Origin: an uncultured Azohydromonas sp.
Lineage (GTDB): Bacteria; Pseudomonadota; Gammaproteobacteria; Burkholderiales; Burkholderiaceae_C
DNA length: 43,405 nucleotides
Direction of reading: 5' to 3'
Assembly (NCBI RefSeq): GCF_937926365.1
Contig: NZ_CALAOH010000178.1
Coordinates: 1-43,405, forward strand
In this document: positions 19,061-27,340 of the stretch, one piece after another
Position numbering within the stretch: the first letter of the stretch is position 1
How the letters are laid out: every line of letters begins with the position of its first letter
Made by a program: the position numbers and the translations under genes
The notes under the pieces: generated by a model
Told to the model about the DNA's origin: nothing
The model's input: the letters and a program-made list of their open reading frames with translations, nothing else
Databases searched by the model: none

Positions 19061-20689
19061 ATGGCCCGCCACTGGTACAAGAACGCCGCCATCTACTGCC
19101 TGGACGTGCGCACCTTCGCCGATGGCAACGGCGACGGCATCGGCGACTTCGCCGGGCTGAGCGCGCGGCTGGACCACCTCTACGGGCTCAACGTCAGCTG
19201 CGTCTGGCTGCAGCCCTTCTTCCCGTCGCCGATGCGCGACAACGGCTACGACATCACGGACCACTACGGCATCGATCCGCGCCTGGGCACCCTGGGCGAC
19301 TTCGTCGAGTTCGCGCGGCTGGCGCGGGAGCGCGGCATCCGCGTGCTGGTGGACCTGGTGGTCAACCACACCTCCACCGACCACCCATGGTTCCAGGCCG
19401 CGCGCAGCGACCGCCAGTCCCCGCTGCGCGACTGGTACGTCTGGCGCGACGACAAGCCCGAGGACGCCGAGGAGGACGTGGTCTTCCCGGGCACGCAGCG
19501 CACGACCTGGACCTGGGACGAGGCCGCGCAGGCCTACTACTTCCACCGCTTCTACAGCCACCAGGCCGAGCTCAACATCGCCAACCCCGCGGTGCGGCGC
19601 GAGATCGAGAAGATCACCGGCTTCTGGCTGCAGCTGGGCGTGAGCGGCTTCCGCGTCGATGCCCTGCCCTTCCTGCTGGAGCTCAAGGGCCTGCCGCAGG
19701 CCGAGCAGGAGATGGCCTACCACTACCTCAGCGAGCTGCGCCAGCACGTGCAGCTGCTGCGCGGCGACGCCTGCCTGCTGGCCGAGGCCAACATCACGCC
19801 CGACGAGGTGCCGGCTTACTTCGGCGACGGCGACCGCATCCACATGTCCTTCAACTTCTGGGTCAACCAGCACCTGTTCCTGGCACTGGCGCGCGGCGAC
19901 GCGACGCCGCTGCGCCAGGCCTGGGCCGAGCTGCCGGCGCTGCCGCCCTGGTGCCAGTGGGCCAACCTGCTGCGCAGCCACGACGAGCTGGACCTGGGCC
20001 GGCTCTCCGAAGACGAGCGCCACGAGGTGTTCGAAGCCTTCGGCCCCGATCCGTCCATGCAGCTCTACGACCGCGGGCTGCGCCGGCGGCTGGCGCCCAT
20101 GCTGGGCAACGACCGGCGCCGCCTGCTGCTGGCGCACAGCCTGCTGCTGACCATGCCCGGCGCGCCGGTGCTGCGCTACGGCGACGAGATCGGCATGGGC
20201 GAGGACCTGTCGCTGGCCGAGCGCGCCAGCGTGCGCACGCCGATGCAGTGGAGCGACGCGCCCAACGGCGGCTTCTCCAGCGCGCCGGCCGAGCGGCTGC
20301 CGCTGCCGGTGATCAGCGGCGGCGACTTCGGTTTCGAGCGCGTCAACGTCGAGGCGCAGCGCGGCGACCCGGAGTCGCTGCTCAACCGCGTGGAGCGCAT
20401 GCTGCGCATCCGGCGCGAGTGCGATGCCTTCGGCGAAGGCGCCTGCCGCTTCCTGGACATCGGCCCGCCGGCGCTGCTGGCGCAGCGCTGCGAGGGCTTC
20501 GGCTACGTGTTGTTCACGCTGCACAACCTGGGCTCGCAGCCGCTGGAGCTGTCGCTGCCGCTGGAGGGCGCCCGCGGGGAGATCCATGACCTGCTGGCCG
20601 GCCGACCACTGGAAGGTTCCTCGGCCGGCGAGGGCGAGTGCCGGCTGAAGCTGGGGCCCTGGGGCTACCAGTGGCTGCGCTGCGGGTGA
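19061..20689 (+). CDS. GH13 family enzyme, trehalose synthase-like
   Basis: A 542-residue alpha-amylase-superfamily protein. Its start, WYKNAAIYCLDVRTFADGNGDGIGDFAGL, is typical of trehalose synthases and related glucosyl hydrolase/isomerases. Conserved regions are intact: VDLVVNHTS (98-105), GFRVDAL with nucleophile D200, LLAEANI with acid/base E242, and RSHDE with D308. There is no C-terminal maltokinase domain and no signal peptide, so it is cytoplasmic. Maltose-trehalose interconversion is the most likely job; sucrose or oligoglucoside activity is possible. No Shine-Dalgarno is visible before ATG 19061 (a C-rich tract lies there), but the start matches the family. Confidence 0.87.
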   Translation: MARHWYKNAAIYCLDVRTFADGNGDGIGDFAGLSARLDHLYGLNVSCVWLQPFFPSPMRDNGYDITDHYGIDPRLGTLGDFVEFARLARERGIRVLVDLVVNHTSTDHPWFQAARSDRQSPLRDWYVWRDDKPEDAEEDVVFPGTQRTTWTWDEAAQAYYFHRFYSHQAELNIANPAVRREIEKITGFWLQLGVSGFRVDALPFLLELKGLPQAEQEMAYHYLSELRQHVQLLRGDACLLAEANITPDEVPAYFGDGDRIHMSFNFWVNQHLFLALARGDATPLRQAWAELPALPPWCQWANLLRSHDELDLGRLSEDERHEVFEAFGPDPSMQLYDRGLRRRLAPMLGNDRRRLLLAHSLLLTMPGAPVLRYGDEIGMGEDLSLAERASVRTPMQWSDAPNGGFSSAPAERLPLPVISGGDFGFERVNVEAQRGDPESLLNRVERMLRIRRECDAFGEGACRFLDIGPPALLAQRCEGFGYVLFTLHNLGSQPLELSLPLEGARGEIHDLLAGRPLEGSSAGEGECRLKLGPWGYQWLRCG

Positions 20690-20714
20690 TGCCGTTTCGG
20701 CAGTACCGCCGCGC

Positions 20715-20921
20715 TCAAACCGCCGCAGCCGCCGCCTGCGCGCTGGGCGCCATCGCCACCCACGCCCTCGGCACTCGCCGCGACGCTTGTCGGAACGCGG
20801 TGATGACGCCGCCCAGGCCCTCGTAGCCGGTCAGCGACGGGCCCCACGATGAGCCGTTCCAGCACTTGTGATACAGCGCGCCGTCCGTGCCCGTGACGAA
20901 CACGTCCAGCCGGTTCGCGCC
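20715..20921 (-). pseudogene. Severed beta-propeller blade module, in frame after the M28 peptidase stop
   Basis: The frame of the M28 peptidase continues past its TGA (20924-20922) for about 68 codons, giving GANRLDVFVTGTDGALYHK and SSWGPSLTGYEGLGGVIT, before a final stop. This is one blade of the PLL-like/fucose-lectin propeller type and matches the C-terminus of the M43 protease encoded upstream. There the codon at the stop position is TGG (Trp330). The module here is thus cut off by one base change, unless the stop is read through. I see no other gene in this 232-bp gap. Confidence 0.7.
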
Positions 20922-20939
20922 TCACGCCACCACCGGCGA
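20791..20939. repeat. 149-bp duplicated segment, copy 1 (C-terminal module of the M28 gene)
   Basis: This block aligns without gaps to 22730-22878 with 6 differences in 149 bases (about 96% by eye), in the same orientation about 1.9 kb away. It covers the blade coding region and the last peptidase codons. One of the six differences creates the TGA stop. Confidence 0.9.
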
Positions 20940-22202
20940 CGACGCCGGGCGGGCCGTGGCGGCCTGCGTCTGAGCCTGGGCCTGCACCCGCCGCGCCACG
21001 ACGGCCACGTTGGTCTGCACGATCTGGCGCGCCAAGCCGGCGTGGATCTTGTCGAGCGTGTCGCCCGCCGTGTGGACGTCGTGGTTGGCGCTGTCGGCGC
21101 CCTCGATGGTCAGCAGCGCCGGCAGCCCGGCGTCGATGAAGGGCACGTGGTCGCTGTTGAAGGGATTCAGCGAGGTCTGCACCTGCAGCGCGGTGTGGTC
21201 GCGCGCCGCGGCGGCCAGCTCGTCCATCAGCGCCTGCGACACCGCGGCGCCTTCGAGCAGCACGGTGGGCGCGGCGGTGTTGAGCGTGGCGATCATGTCC
21301 ATGTTGATCACGGCATCCACCCGCGCCCGCTCGGCCGCCGGCAGCGCCGCCACGTACTGCCTGCTGCCGTGCAAGCCCTGCTCCTCGCCACCGAACAGGA
21401 CGATGCGCAGGTCGTGCGCCGCGGCGGCCGGCCCCAGCACGCGCGCGATCTCCAGCGCGCCGGCCACGCCGCTGGCGTTGTCGTCCGCACCGGGCGCCGC
21501 CGCGCCGGCCCCGCCGGAGAGGTTGACCGAGTCCAGGTGCGCCGTGACCAGCACCAGCCGCCGGCCGCTGCCTGTGCCCGCCTTGTCGGCCACGACGTTG
21601 AAGCTGCGCTGCGCGCCCACCGCGATGGGCGTCTTCACCGCGGTGAAGCCCCTGCTTTCCAGCTGCGCGCGGCACCAGTCGGCCGCGGCGCTGAAGTCGG
21701 CACTGAAGGAATGCCGGGTGCGGAACCCGGTCAGGGCGGAGAGCGTGCGCATCAGCTCCGCCTCCGAGACCTCGGCCACGAACGGCGCCAGCGCCGGATC
21801 GGGTTCGCGCCGCTGGCCCGCCTCCAGCGTGCGCAGCACCACCGCGTCCTCGGGCAGCGGGCAGAAGGAGAAGCAGGCGTCCTCGTGCGCCCGCAGCGCG
21901 CGGACCTCGGCCGGCGTGAGGTCCACCGCCAGGTAGCGGCCCTTGTTGATCAGGACGCGGGCGGCAGGGAACTCGTCGATGAAGGCGTTGCCCACCTGCA
22001 CCACGAGATACAGCTTCCCGCGCGCCTGCTGCGGCGGGCCGGCGTGGCGCAGCAGCCCGGCGGGCAGCCCCTCGGCCTCGCCACCGGGGCGCCAGTACAG
22101 GGTCTCGTCGTTGAAGCGGCACCAACGGATGCCGCCATCGCTCTCGGCTCGCTTGCGAGCCTGCGCGTCCGCCCCCGCGGGGACGACAGCCAGGGGTGTC
22201 AT
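20922..22202 (-). CDS. M28-family zinc metallopeptidase (aminopeptidase-like)
   Basis: A 426-residue protein with a C-terminal M28 domain (about 150-400) and an N-terminal 130-residue part of unknown fold. The two-zinc site is complete: H222 and D224 in TAHLDS, D240 in GADDNASG, E273-E274 in GGEEQG, D302 in NMDMI and H377 in DVHTAGDTLD. No Sec signal peptide is visible. The protein ends at PASSPVVA, where a TGA interrupts the blade module shared with the M43 gene; full-length it would be about 494 residues. ATG 22202 follows a strong GGAGG. It is the third gene of the minus-strand protease operon. Confidence 0.92.
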   Translation of the reverse strand: MTPLAVVPAGADAQARKRAESDGGIRWCRFNDETLYWRPGGEAEGLPAGLLRHAGPPQQARGKLYLVVQVGNAFIDEFPAARVLINKGRYLAVDLTPAEVRALRAHEDACFSFCPLPEDAVVLRTLEAGQRREPDPALAPFVAEVSEAELMRTLSALTGFRTRHSFSADFSAAADWCRAQLESRGFTAVKTPIAVGAQRSFNVVADKAGTGSGRRLVLVTAHLDSVNLSGGAGAAAPGADDNASGVAGALEIARVLGPAAAAHDLRIVLFGGEEQGLHGSRQYVAALPAAERARVDAVINMDMIATLNTAAPTVLLEGAAVSQALMDELAAAARDHTALQVQTSLNPFNSDHVPFIDAGLPALLTIEGADSANHDVHTAGDTLDKIHAGLARQIVQTNVAVVARRVQAQAQTQAATARPASSPVVA

Positions 22203-22309
22203 GAGAGGTCCTCCAGACGGTTGAATGAATCGGTCCCGTCCGGGCGAGTGCGCGGGACCCTGCCGGGCAGCGGGGCCCCGCGGACTTCAGGGCGGACGGG
22301 CGCCGCGCA

Positions 22310-22621
22310 TCAGACCTGGCGCACCTTGAGCAGCTCCGGCCGGGCCTCGACGACCTCGATCACGCGGCCGTCGCCCAGCTGGTAGCGGTTCATGCCCAGG
22401 GCCGTGAGGCCCGAGGTCGCCGAGCGCGGCCGGTCATCCGGGCCAGGCGCGCCCATGGCTACCTGGCCCGGCACGCTGAAGTCCAGCGACTCCCGCCCGC
22501 GCCGGCTGGGCGGGAAGGCGAAGTCCTGTGGCCGGTAGACCTGGACGCCGCCGGCCTCGTCCTCCTCGAAGGAGTGCAGCCAGCTGCCGCCCAGGGCCAG
22601 GGCGTCACCCATGCCGTTCAT
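22310..22621 (-). CDS. Hypothetical 103-residue protein between two metalloproteases
   Basis: A soluble protein with a compact start, GGSWLHSFEEDEAGGVQVYRP, followed by FAFPPSRRGRESLDF. That reminds me of an uncharacterised bacterial family with W-x-HS-x-EED...YRP...FPPSRGR (recollection only). A central Pro/Gly-rich loop precedes a C-terminal beta segment YQLGDGRVIEVVEARPELLKV. Its ATG overlaps the M43 stop (ATGA at 22621-22618), so it is translationally coupled to that protease. An inhibitor, chaperone or partner role is possible but unproven. The 107-bp gap to the M28 gene carries that gene's ribosome-binding site. Confidence 0.75.
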   Translation of the reverse strand: MNGMGDALALGGSWLHSFEEDEAGGVQVYRPQDFAFPPSRRGRESLDFSVPGQVAMGAPGPDDRPRSATSGLTALGMNRYQLGDGRVIEVVEARPELLKVRQV

Positions 22622-23850
22622 GAGCGGTACGCGGCGGAGCCGCCGCCGTATTCATGCTGGAACGGCAGCGGCGTGGGCATCGCCTCCACCGACACGGGCT
22701 CCTCGCGCGGTACCCGCCGTGAAGGCTGCCGGAACGCGGTGATGACACCGCCCAGGCCCTCGTAGCCGGTCAGCGACGGGCCCCAAGATGAGCCGTTCCA
22801 CCACTTGTGATACAGCGCGCTGTCCGTGCCCGTGACGAACACGTCCAGCCGGTTCGCGCCCCAGGCCACCACCGGCGAGGAGCTGGGCCGGATCGACGCG
22901 GCCAGGATCGGACTGATGGTGGCCCGCGGCCCGTCCAGGCAGGCCTGCATGCGCGCCACCTGGCCGGCCGAGAACATGAACATCGCCTCGTCGTCGACGT
23001 AGTTCATGAACATGTCGCCGTTCGGGCCGTTGTTGCACGAGAAGCGCGGGAAGGTCGGCTTGCCCGTGTTGGCGCCGCCCTGGTTCGGCGTGTCGGCGAC
23101 GTTGTCGGTGCCGTTGCAGCCGGTGCCGTCGTCACCCCAGATGTGGTTGAGGTTGAGCCAGTGGCCGATCTCGTGCGTGGCGGTGCGTCCAAGGTGGAAC
23201 GGCGGCGCGGCCGTGCCGGTGGTGCCGAAGGCCGTGTGCGTGATCACCACGCCGTCGGTGGCCGGCGGGCCGCCGGGAAACTGCGCGTAGCCCAGCAGCC
23301 CGCCACCGAGCTGGCACACCCACATGTTGAGATAACGGTCGGACGGCCAGGCATCCAGCCCACCGGTGGCCTGCGACTTCACCGCGTCGTTGTGGGAGAA
23401 CGAGCTCACCGTCGTCTGCCGCCGCCGGATGCCGGTGGTGGGCGCGCCGTCCGGGTCCACCGTGGCGAGGAAGAACTCGATGCGCGCGTCCGTGGCCAGC
23501 GGCAGGAACGGCGCCGGCGTGTTGTTCACGTCCGGGTTGGTGCGCCGGAAGTCGCGGTTGAGCACGTCGATCTGGCTGGTGATCTGCGCATCGGAGATGT
23601 TTTGCTGCGGGGTGTTCCACACCACGTTCACCACCACCGGGATGCGCGTCACGCCGGGCCGCTGCGCCGCGGCCGAAGGGTCCAGCTCGTACTGGCGCGC
23701 CATGTTCTCGATCGCGCTGCGCGCCCGCGCGTACTCCGGCGACGTGGCCAGCAGCCGCCGGTGCACGTCCATCGTGCCGCACCTGCGCGCGCGGCGTGGG
23801 GCCGCCGCCGTCCCCGCCGCCACCACCACCGCCGGCGGGGGGCAGGTCAC
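22618..23850 (-). CDS. Pappalysin-like (M43) zinc metalloprotease, catalytic part
   Basis: The frame holds an M43B protease: pro-like start RRCGTMDVHRRLL, then VTRIPVVVNVVWNTPQQNISDAQI, the zinc motif HEIGHWLNLNH (H226, E227, H230, H236 in this frame) and the Met-turn FMNYVDD (M282). A single PLL-like propeller blade follows at about 325-368 (SPVVAWGANRLDVFVTGTD, HKWWNGSSWG), then an acidic/aromatic tail. The frame's own first start, a GTG at 23850, has no Shine-Dalgarno and lies in a low-complexity tract. The natural start is almost certainly ATG 24124 in another frame (next entry), so the gene as given needs a frame change of one base. Related enzymes are secreted proteases. Confidence 0.85.
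   Translation of the reverse strand: MTCPPPAVVVAAGTAAAPRRARRCGTMDVHRRLLATSPEYARARSAIENMARQYELDPSAAAQRPGVTRIPVVVNVVWNTPQQNISDAQITSQIDVLNRDFRRTNPDVNNTPAPFLPLATDARIEFFLATVDPDGAPTTGIRRRQTTVSSFSHNDAVKSQATGGLDAWPSDRYLNMWVCQLGGGLLGYAQFPGGPPATDGVVITHTAFGTTGTAAPPFHLGRTATHEIGHWLNLNHIWGDDGTGCNGTDNVADTPNQGGANTGKPTFPRFSCNNGPNGDMFMNYVDDEAMFMFSAGQVARMQACLDGPRATISPILAASIRPSSSPVVAWGANRLDVFVTGTDSALYHKWWNGSSWGPSLTGYEGLGGVITAFRQPSRRVPREEPVSVEAMPTPLPFQHEYGGGSAAYRS
22730..22878. repeat. 149-bp duplicated segment, copy 2 (C-terminal module of the M43 gene)
   Basis: Partner of 20791-20939, same orientation, 6 mismatches and no gaps. In this copy the reading frame is open and codes for one propeller blade inside the protease. 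Confidence 0.9.
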
Positions 23851-24124
23851 CGTCGCCGTTCATGCTGCCGCTGGGCATGCCGCTGCCGTCGTCCTCGCCT
23901 TCCGCCTCGGCGCCCATCGAGCCGCCGGGCATCTGGTCGCGCCGCGAGCCGCGGCTGCGCGGCATGACACGCGGGCCGCCCTGGGACAACACTTCCGTGA
24001 TGCCCGGCATGTCGTCGTTGCGCGTCGAATCGTCGCCCTGGGTGGCATCGGCCTGCATCTCGTCGCAGCCGCAACCATTGCTCGAACCCATCATCGACGC
24101 GTCCTTGGCCTTCTTCCCTCGCAT
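23785..24124 (-). pseudogene. Frameshifted 5' end of the M43 metalloprotease gene
   Basis: ATG 24124 has the strongest ribosome-binding site of the region (GGAAGGAGG). It opens a frame with MRGKKAKDASMMGSSNGCGC and then a long acidic, Gly/Ser/Met-rich low-complexity stretch ending in a poly-Gly run. Near 23785-23850 this frame loses protease similarity, while the protease frame begins one base out of register (one extra base in the sequence would explain it). A run of six G on the plus strand at 23837-23842 is a likely slip site. A sequencing error, a true inactivating frameshift or phase-variable slippage would all look like this. Confidence 0.7.
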
Positions 24125-24206
24125 GGCGTCCTCCTTCCGGACATCAACTACATGAAGCTGGCGCCCGTGCTTGGCAGGCTGACAGCCACCAAGCAGCCAG
24201 GGTATG

Positions 24207-24226
24207 GCCGGCCGGCCGGCCGGCCG
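24207..24226. repeat. (GGCC)5 simple repeat
   Basis: Five perfect tandem GGCC units lie in the 311-bp gap between the divergent M43 and antiporter genes. The remainder of the gap shows no gene; it should hold both promoters. Confidence 0.85.
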
Positions 24227-24435
24227 CGCGACGAAGTGACGATGGGCACTGGAAAATGCGGCCCGAGCGGAGCATGGTCGCGACCATGGCCGGGGGGCGC
24301 AAAAGGGGTTGGGAGTCCAGGCCCATGCCGGCATCAGGGAATGCGCGTTGCCAGCTGGAGAGCGAATTCCCATCGCAGGTCCGCCCACGCGGTCCGGCCA
24401 CGGGACCCGTCGCCCTGAAGTCGGAGGAAGCACGC

Positions 24436-26064
24436 TTGGGAGCCGTCACCACCATGTTGTTCATGCTGCTGGCCGTCGCCGCCAGCAGCTTTGCCGCGCG
24501 CGCCACCGGCTGGCCGGCGCCGCTGGTACAGATCGCCCTGGGCGCGGCCGTGGGCTTCTCGCCGCTGCCCTCGGTCGTGCTCGACCCCGAGGTCTTTTTC
24601 CTGCTGTTCCTGCCGCCATTGCTGTTCCTGGACGGCTGGCGCATCCCTAAAGATGAACTGTTCCGCGACGCCGCCACGGTGCTGAGGCTGGCGCTGGGGC
24701 TGGTGCTGTTCACGGTGCTGGGCATGGGGCTGTTCATCCACTGGCTGGTGCCCGCGATGCCGCTGCCGGTGGCCTTCGCGCTGGCCGCGGTGATCTCGCC
24801 GACCGACCCGATCGCGGTCTCATCGGTCGCGTCGCGCACCCCGATTCCGAAGCGGGTGATGCACGTGCTCGAAGGCGAGGCGCTGCTGAACGACGCCTCG
24901 GGCCTGGTCTGCATGCGCTTTGCCGTGGCCGCGGCGCTGACGGGCGCGTTCTCGCTGCCGCAGGCGCTGCTGAGCTTCCTGTGGCTGGGCCTGGGCGGAG
25001 CCGCCATCGGCACGGCCCTGGCGTGGCTGGTGTCCAGCGCCCAGCGGTGGTCGATCGGCCGGTTCGGCGACGCCGGCGGCAACGAGATCCTGGTCACGCT
25101 GCTGCTGCCCTTTGGCGCCTACCTGCTGGCCGAGCACGCGCACTGCTCGGGCGTCCTGGCCGCCGCCGCGGCGGGCATCACGATGAGCTTCACCGGCGAC
25201 GAGCACTGGCACGGCCGTAACCGCATCCAGCGCACCGCAGTGTGGGACACGGTGCAGGCCATGGCCAACGGCAGCATCTTCGTGCTGCTGGGCGAGCAGC
25301 TGCCGGCCATCGTCTCGGCGGCCGGTGAGTCGGTGACGAGCGCCGAGCACCAGTCGCCGGCGTGGCTGGCGGTCTACGTGGTGGCGATCGTGGCCGGCCT
25401 GGCCGCGCTGCGCTTTGCCTGGGTCTGGGTCTCGCTCAGGACCCAGGCCTGGCACGCGCAGCGCCGTGGAGAGCCGGGGCCGATGGTCAATTGGCGGCTG
25501 GTGATGGTGGTGTCGCTCGCGGGCGTGCGTGGCGCCGTCACCCTGGCCGGCGTGCTGACGCTGCCCCTGGCCCTGTCCGACGGCACGCCGTTTCCGGCCC
25601 GCGACCTGGCGATCTCGCTGGCCGCCGGGGTGATCCTGCTGTCGTTGCTGGTGGCGACCTTCTCGCTGCCGCACCTGCTGCGGGGGCTGCAACTGCCGGC
25701 CGAGCCCTCGGAGCGCGTGGCCGAGGACGAGGTACGCAGGGTGGCGGCGCAAGCCGCCATCCGCGCGCTGGAGTCGGCACGGCAGGACATGGCCGCCGGC
25801 GTGCCGGACCCCAGCCTCTGCACCGAGGCCGCGGCCCGCCTGGAAATGACCTACCGGCTGCGCATCGACAAGCTCGCCAGCGCCCCGGACGACGCCGAAG
25901 CGCTTGCCAGTGCAGACAGGATCGAGCGGCAGCTGCGGCTCGTGGCGCTGCGCGCCGAGCGCGACGCCATCATTCGCCACGGCCGCGAGCTGGGGCTGGC
26001 GGAGCTGGCGCAGCAAAGGCTGCTGCGCGAGATCGACCTGGTGGAGGCGCGGTACGGCGCGTGA
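24436..26064 (+). CDS. CPA1-family cation/proton antiporter
   Basis: A monovalent cation:proton antiporter of the CPA1/NhaP type with about 12 membrane helices and a C-terminal cytoplasmic helical domain of about 130 residues (from RGLQLPAEPSERV). Family signatures: SPTDPIAVSSV in the ion-binding helix, EGEALLNDASGLV with the acidic transport residue, and GVRGAVTLAG. It exchanges Na+ or K+ for H+ across the inner membrane. I chose TTG 24436 because GGAGG lies 8 nt upstream; ATG 24454 is the alternative and would lack good spacing. The longer in-frame extension upstream is Arg/Pro-rich and unlikely. Confidence 0.9.
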   Translation: MGAVTTMLFMLLAVAASSFAARATGWPAPLVQIALGAAVGFSPLPSVVLDPEVFFLLFLPPLLFLDGWRIPKDELFRDAATVLRLALGLVLFTVLGMGLFIHWLVPAMPLPVAFALAAVISPTDPIAVSSVASRTPIPKRVMHVLEGEALLNDASGLVCMRFAVAAALTGAFSLPQALLSFLWLGLGGAAIGTALAWLVSSAQRWSIGRFGDAGGNEILVTLLLPFGAYLLAEHAHCSGVLAAAAAGITMSFTGDEHWHGRNRIQRTAVWDTVQAMANGSIFVLLGEQLPAIVSAAGESVTSAEHQSPAWLAVYVVAIVAGLAALRFAWVWVSLRTQAWHAQRRGEPGPMVNWRLVMVVSLAGVRGAVTLAGVLTLPLALSDGTPFPARDLAISLAAGVILLSLLVATFSLPHLLRGLQLPAEPSERVAEDEVRRVAAQAAIRALESARQDMAAGVPDPSLCTEAAARLEMTYRLRIDKLASAPDDAEALASADRIERQLRLVALRAERDAIIRHGRELGLAELAQQRLLREIDLVEARYGA

Positions 26065-26100
26065 GGCCCGCGCGGCGGGGATGCCGGGCGGGCGCTCTCG

Positions 26101-26778
26101 TCAGCGAATGCGCGAGAGGTCGTGCCGGCGCTCGACCGAGTCGTCCACCAGTGGTTGCCCATGCAGCTTGGCCAGCGTGATGGCCAGCGTCGCGCCGAGG
26201 CCCTCGACGCTGGCCTGCTGCTTGGCGTTGAGCATGCTGCCGTCCGGCGCGAAGGCCTCGTGCGCCTTGGGCACCGCGATCTGGTCCGGCAGCACGATCG
26301 AGCCGATGCTGGAGAGGATGGTGCGCAGGTGCGGCAAGGCCCGCAGCCCGCCGAAGCCGCCCGGCGAGGCGCTCATCAGCACGACCACCTTGTTCTTGTA
26401 GGGCGCCAGGCCGTCCTGGCCGTTGACGGGGCGGGACACCCAGTCGATGACGTTCTTCAGCAACGGCGCGATGGAGCCGTTGTACTCGGGCGAGGCGATG
26501 AGGAAACCCTGGTGGCCGAGCATCAGCTCCCGCAGCCGCAGGGCGTTTTCCGGGATCCCTTGGCCGGCTTCGAGGTCGCCGTCGTAGATGGGTATGGGGA
26601 AGTCGCCGAGGTCCACCTGCGTCACCTCGGCGCCGGCGCGGCGCGCCCCCAGGGCGGCCACCGACAGCACCATCTTGTTGAGCGACTGGCTGCGGGCGCT
26701 GCCCGCGAAGGCGAGGATCCTGGGCTTCTGGTCCATGGGAAGCGCCGCCACCTGTTCGACTGCCGATGCGGGTGTCAT
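26101..26778 (-). CDS. NADPH-dependent FMN reductase (flavodoxin-like)
   Basis: A 225-residue protein of the NADPH-dependent FMN reductase/chromate-reductase family. It has a phosphate-binding loop (GSARSQSLNKMVL), the flavin-ring segment SPEYNGSIAPLLKNVIDWVSR and SASPGGFGGLRAL. It should reduce FMN, quinones or chromate-like acceptors in the cytoplasm. ATG 26778 overlaps the stop of the upstream 54-residue gene (ATGA at 26778-26775), which supports this start although it lacks its own Shine-Dalgarno. ATG 26736 (MDQKPRILAFAG) is an alternative start closer to the fold. Confidence 0.9.
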   Translation of the reverse strand: MTPASAVEQVAALPMDQKPRILAFAGSARSQSLNKMVLSVAALGARRAGAEVTQVDLGDFPIPIYDGDLEAGQGIPENALRLRELMLGHQGFLIASPEYNGSIAPLLKNVIDWVSRPVNGQDGLAPYKNKVVVLMSASPGGFGGLRALPHLRTILSSIGSIVLPDQIAVPKAHEAFAPDGSMLNAKQQASVEGLGATLAITLAKLHGQPLVDDSVERRHDLSRIR

Positions 26779-26939
26779 GACACTGTGGCGGGCTGCTGCA
26801 CGCCCATCTGCTGCTTTTTCGGAATCGCGGTTGCCGCCGCACCCAGTTGCCGGTACGGGCCGAAGCGCTGCCGCACCGCCTGCTGGCCGGGCAGCGGCAG
26901 TTGCACGGCGTTGGCGCCGGCGCTGCCTTGATCGGGCAT
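26775..26939 (-). CDS. 54-residue peptide coupled to the FMN reductase
   Basis: ATG 26939 is preceded by GAGGAG at 6 nt. The product is Gln/Ala/Pro-rich (QLPLPGQQAVRQRFGPYR, then AIPKKQQMGVQQPATVS), with no membrane segment or cysteine. I know no family for it. Its stop overlaps the reductase start, so it may be a coupling leader or a true small protein. The strong ribosome-binding site is the main evidence that it is translated. Confidence 0.55.
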   Translation of the reverse strand: MPDQGSAGANAVQLPLPGQQAVRQRFGPYRQLGAAATAIPKKQQMGVQQPATVS

Positions 26940-27340
26940 GGTGTTCTCCTCGTGAAGTCCGGCCGGGCGAGACACACGCCCGGTAAGTACCGGCGGCAAG
27001 CGCCGTACCACGCGGCCTTTCCCGGCACCACCCATCGGGCAAAGTCGGGCTGTTCGATGGGGCGGCGCTGGCGCCGCTGCCGCGGGAGGTGTCCGCGGGG
27101 TCGGGCCTGCTGTCCTTGCTGACCTCTGCGTGGCCCCGGGTGAGGTTTCGCCAGTGGACGGCGTGGAAAAGGTTGCCCGCCCCGCGGACGGGCCGGGCTT
27201 CCAACACGGGCCCTCCCGAGGCAGGGCCGGCGGCGCCGCTGCCCGGCGAGGGTGGCGCGTCACGACAGTGGAGCAATGGAGCTGCCTGCTCCCGAAGGCC
27301 GGCGGTGGCACGGACCGGCCGCGCCCGTACGGACACCCTC

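Noticed and set aside
24256..24435. N-terminal extension of the antiporter from ATG 24256
   Set aside because: Arg/Pro-rich, no Shine-Dalgarno, and it would overlap the divergent promoter region; TTG 24436 has a clear ribosome-binding site.
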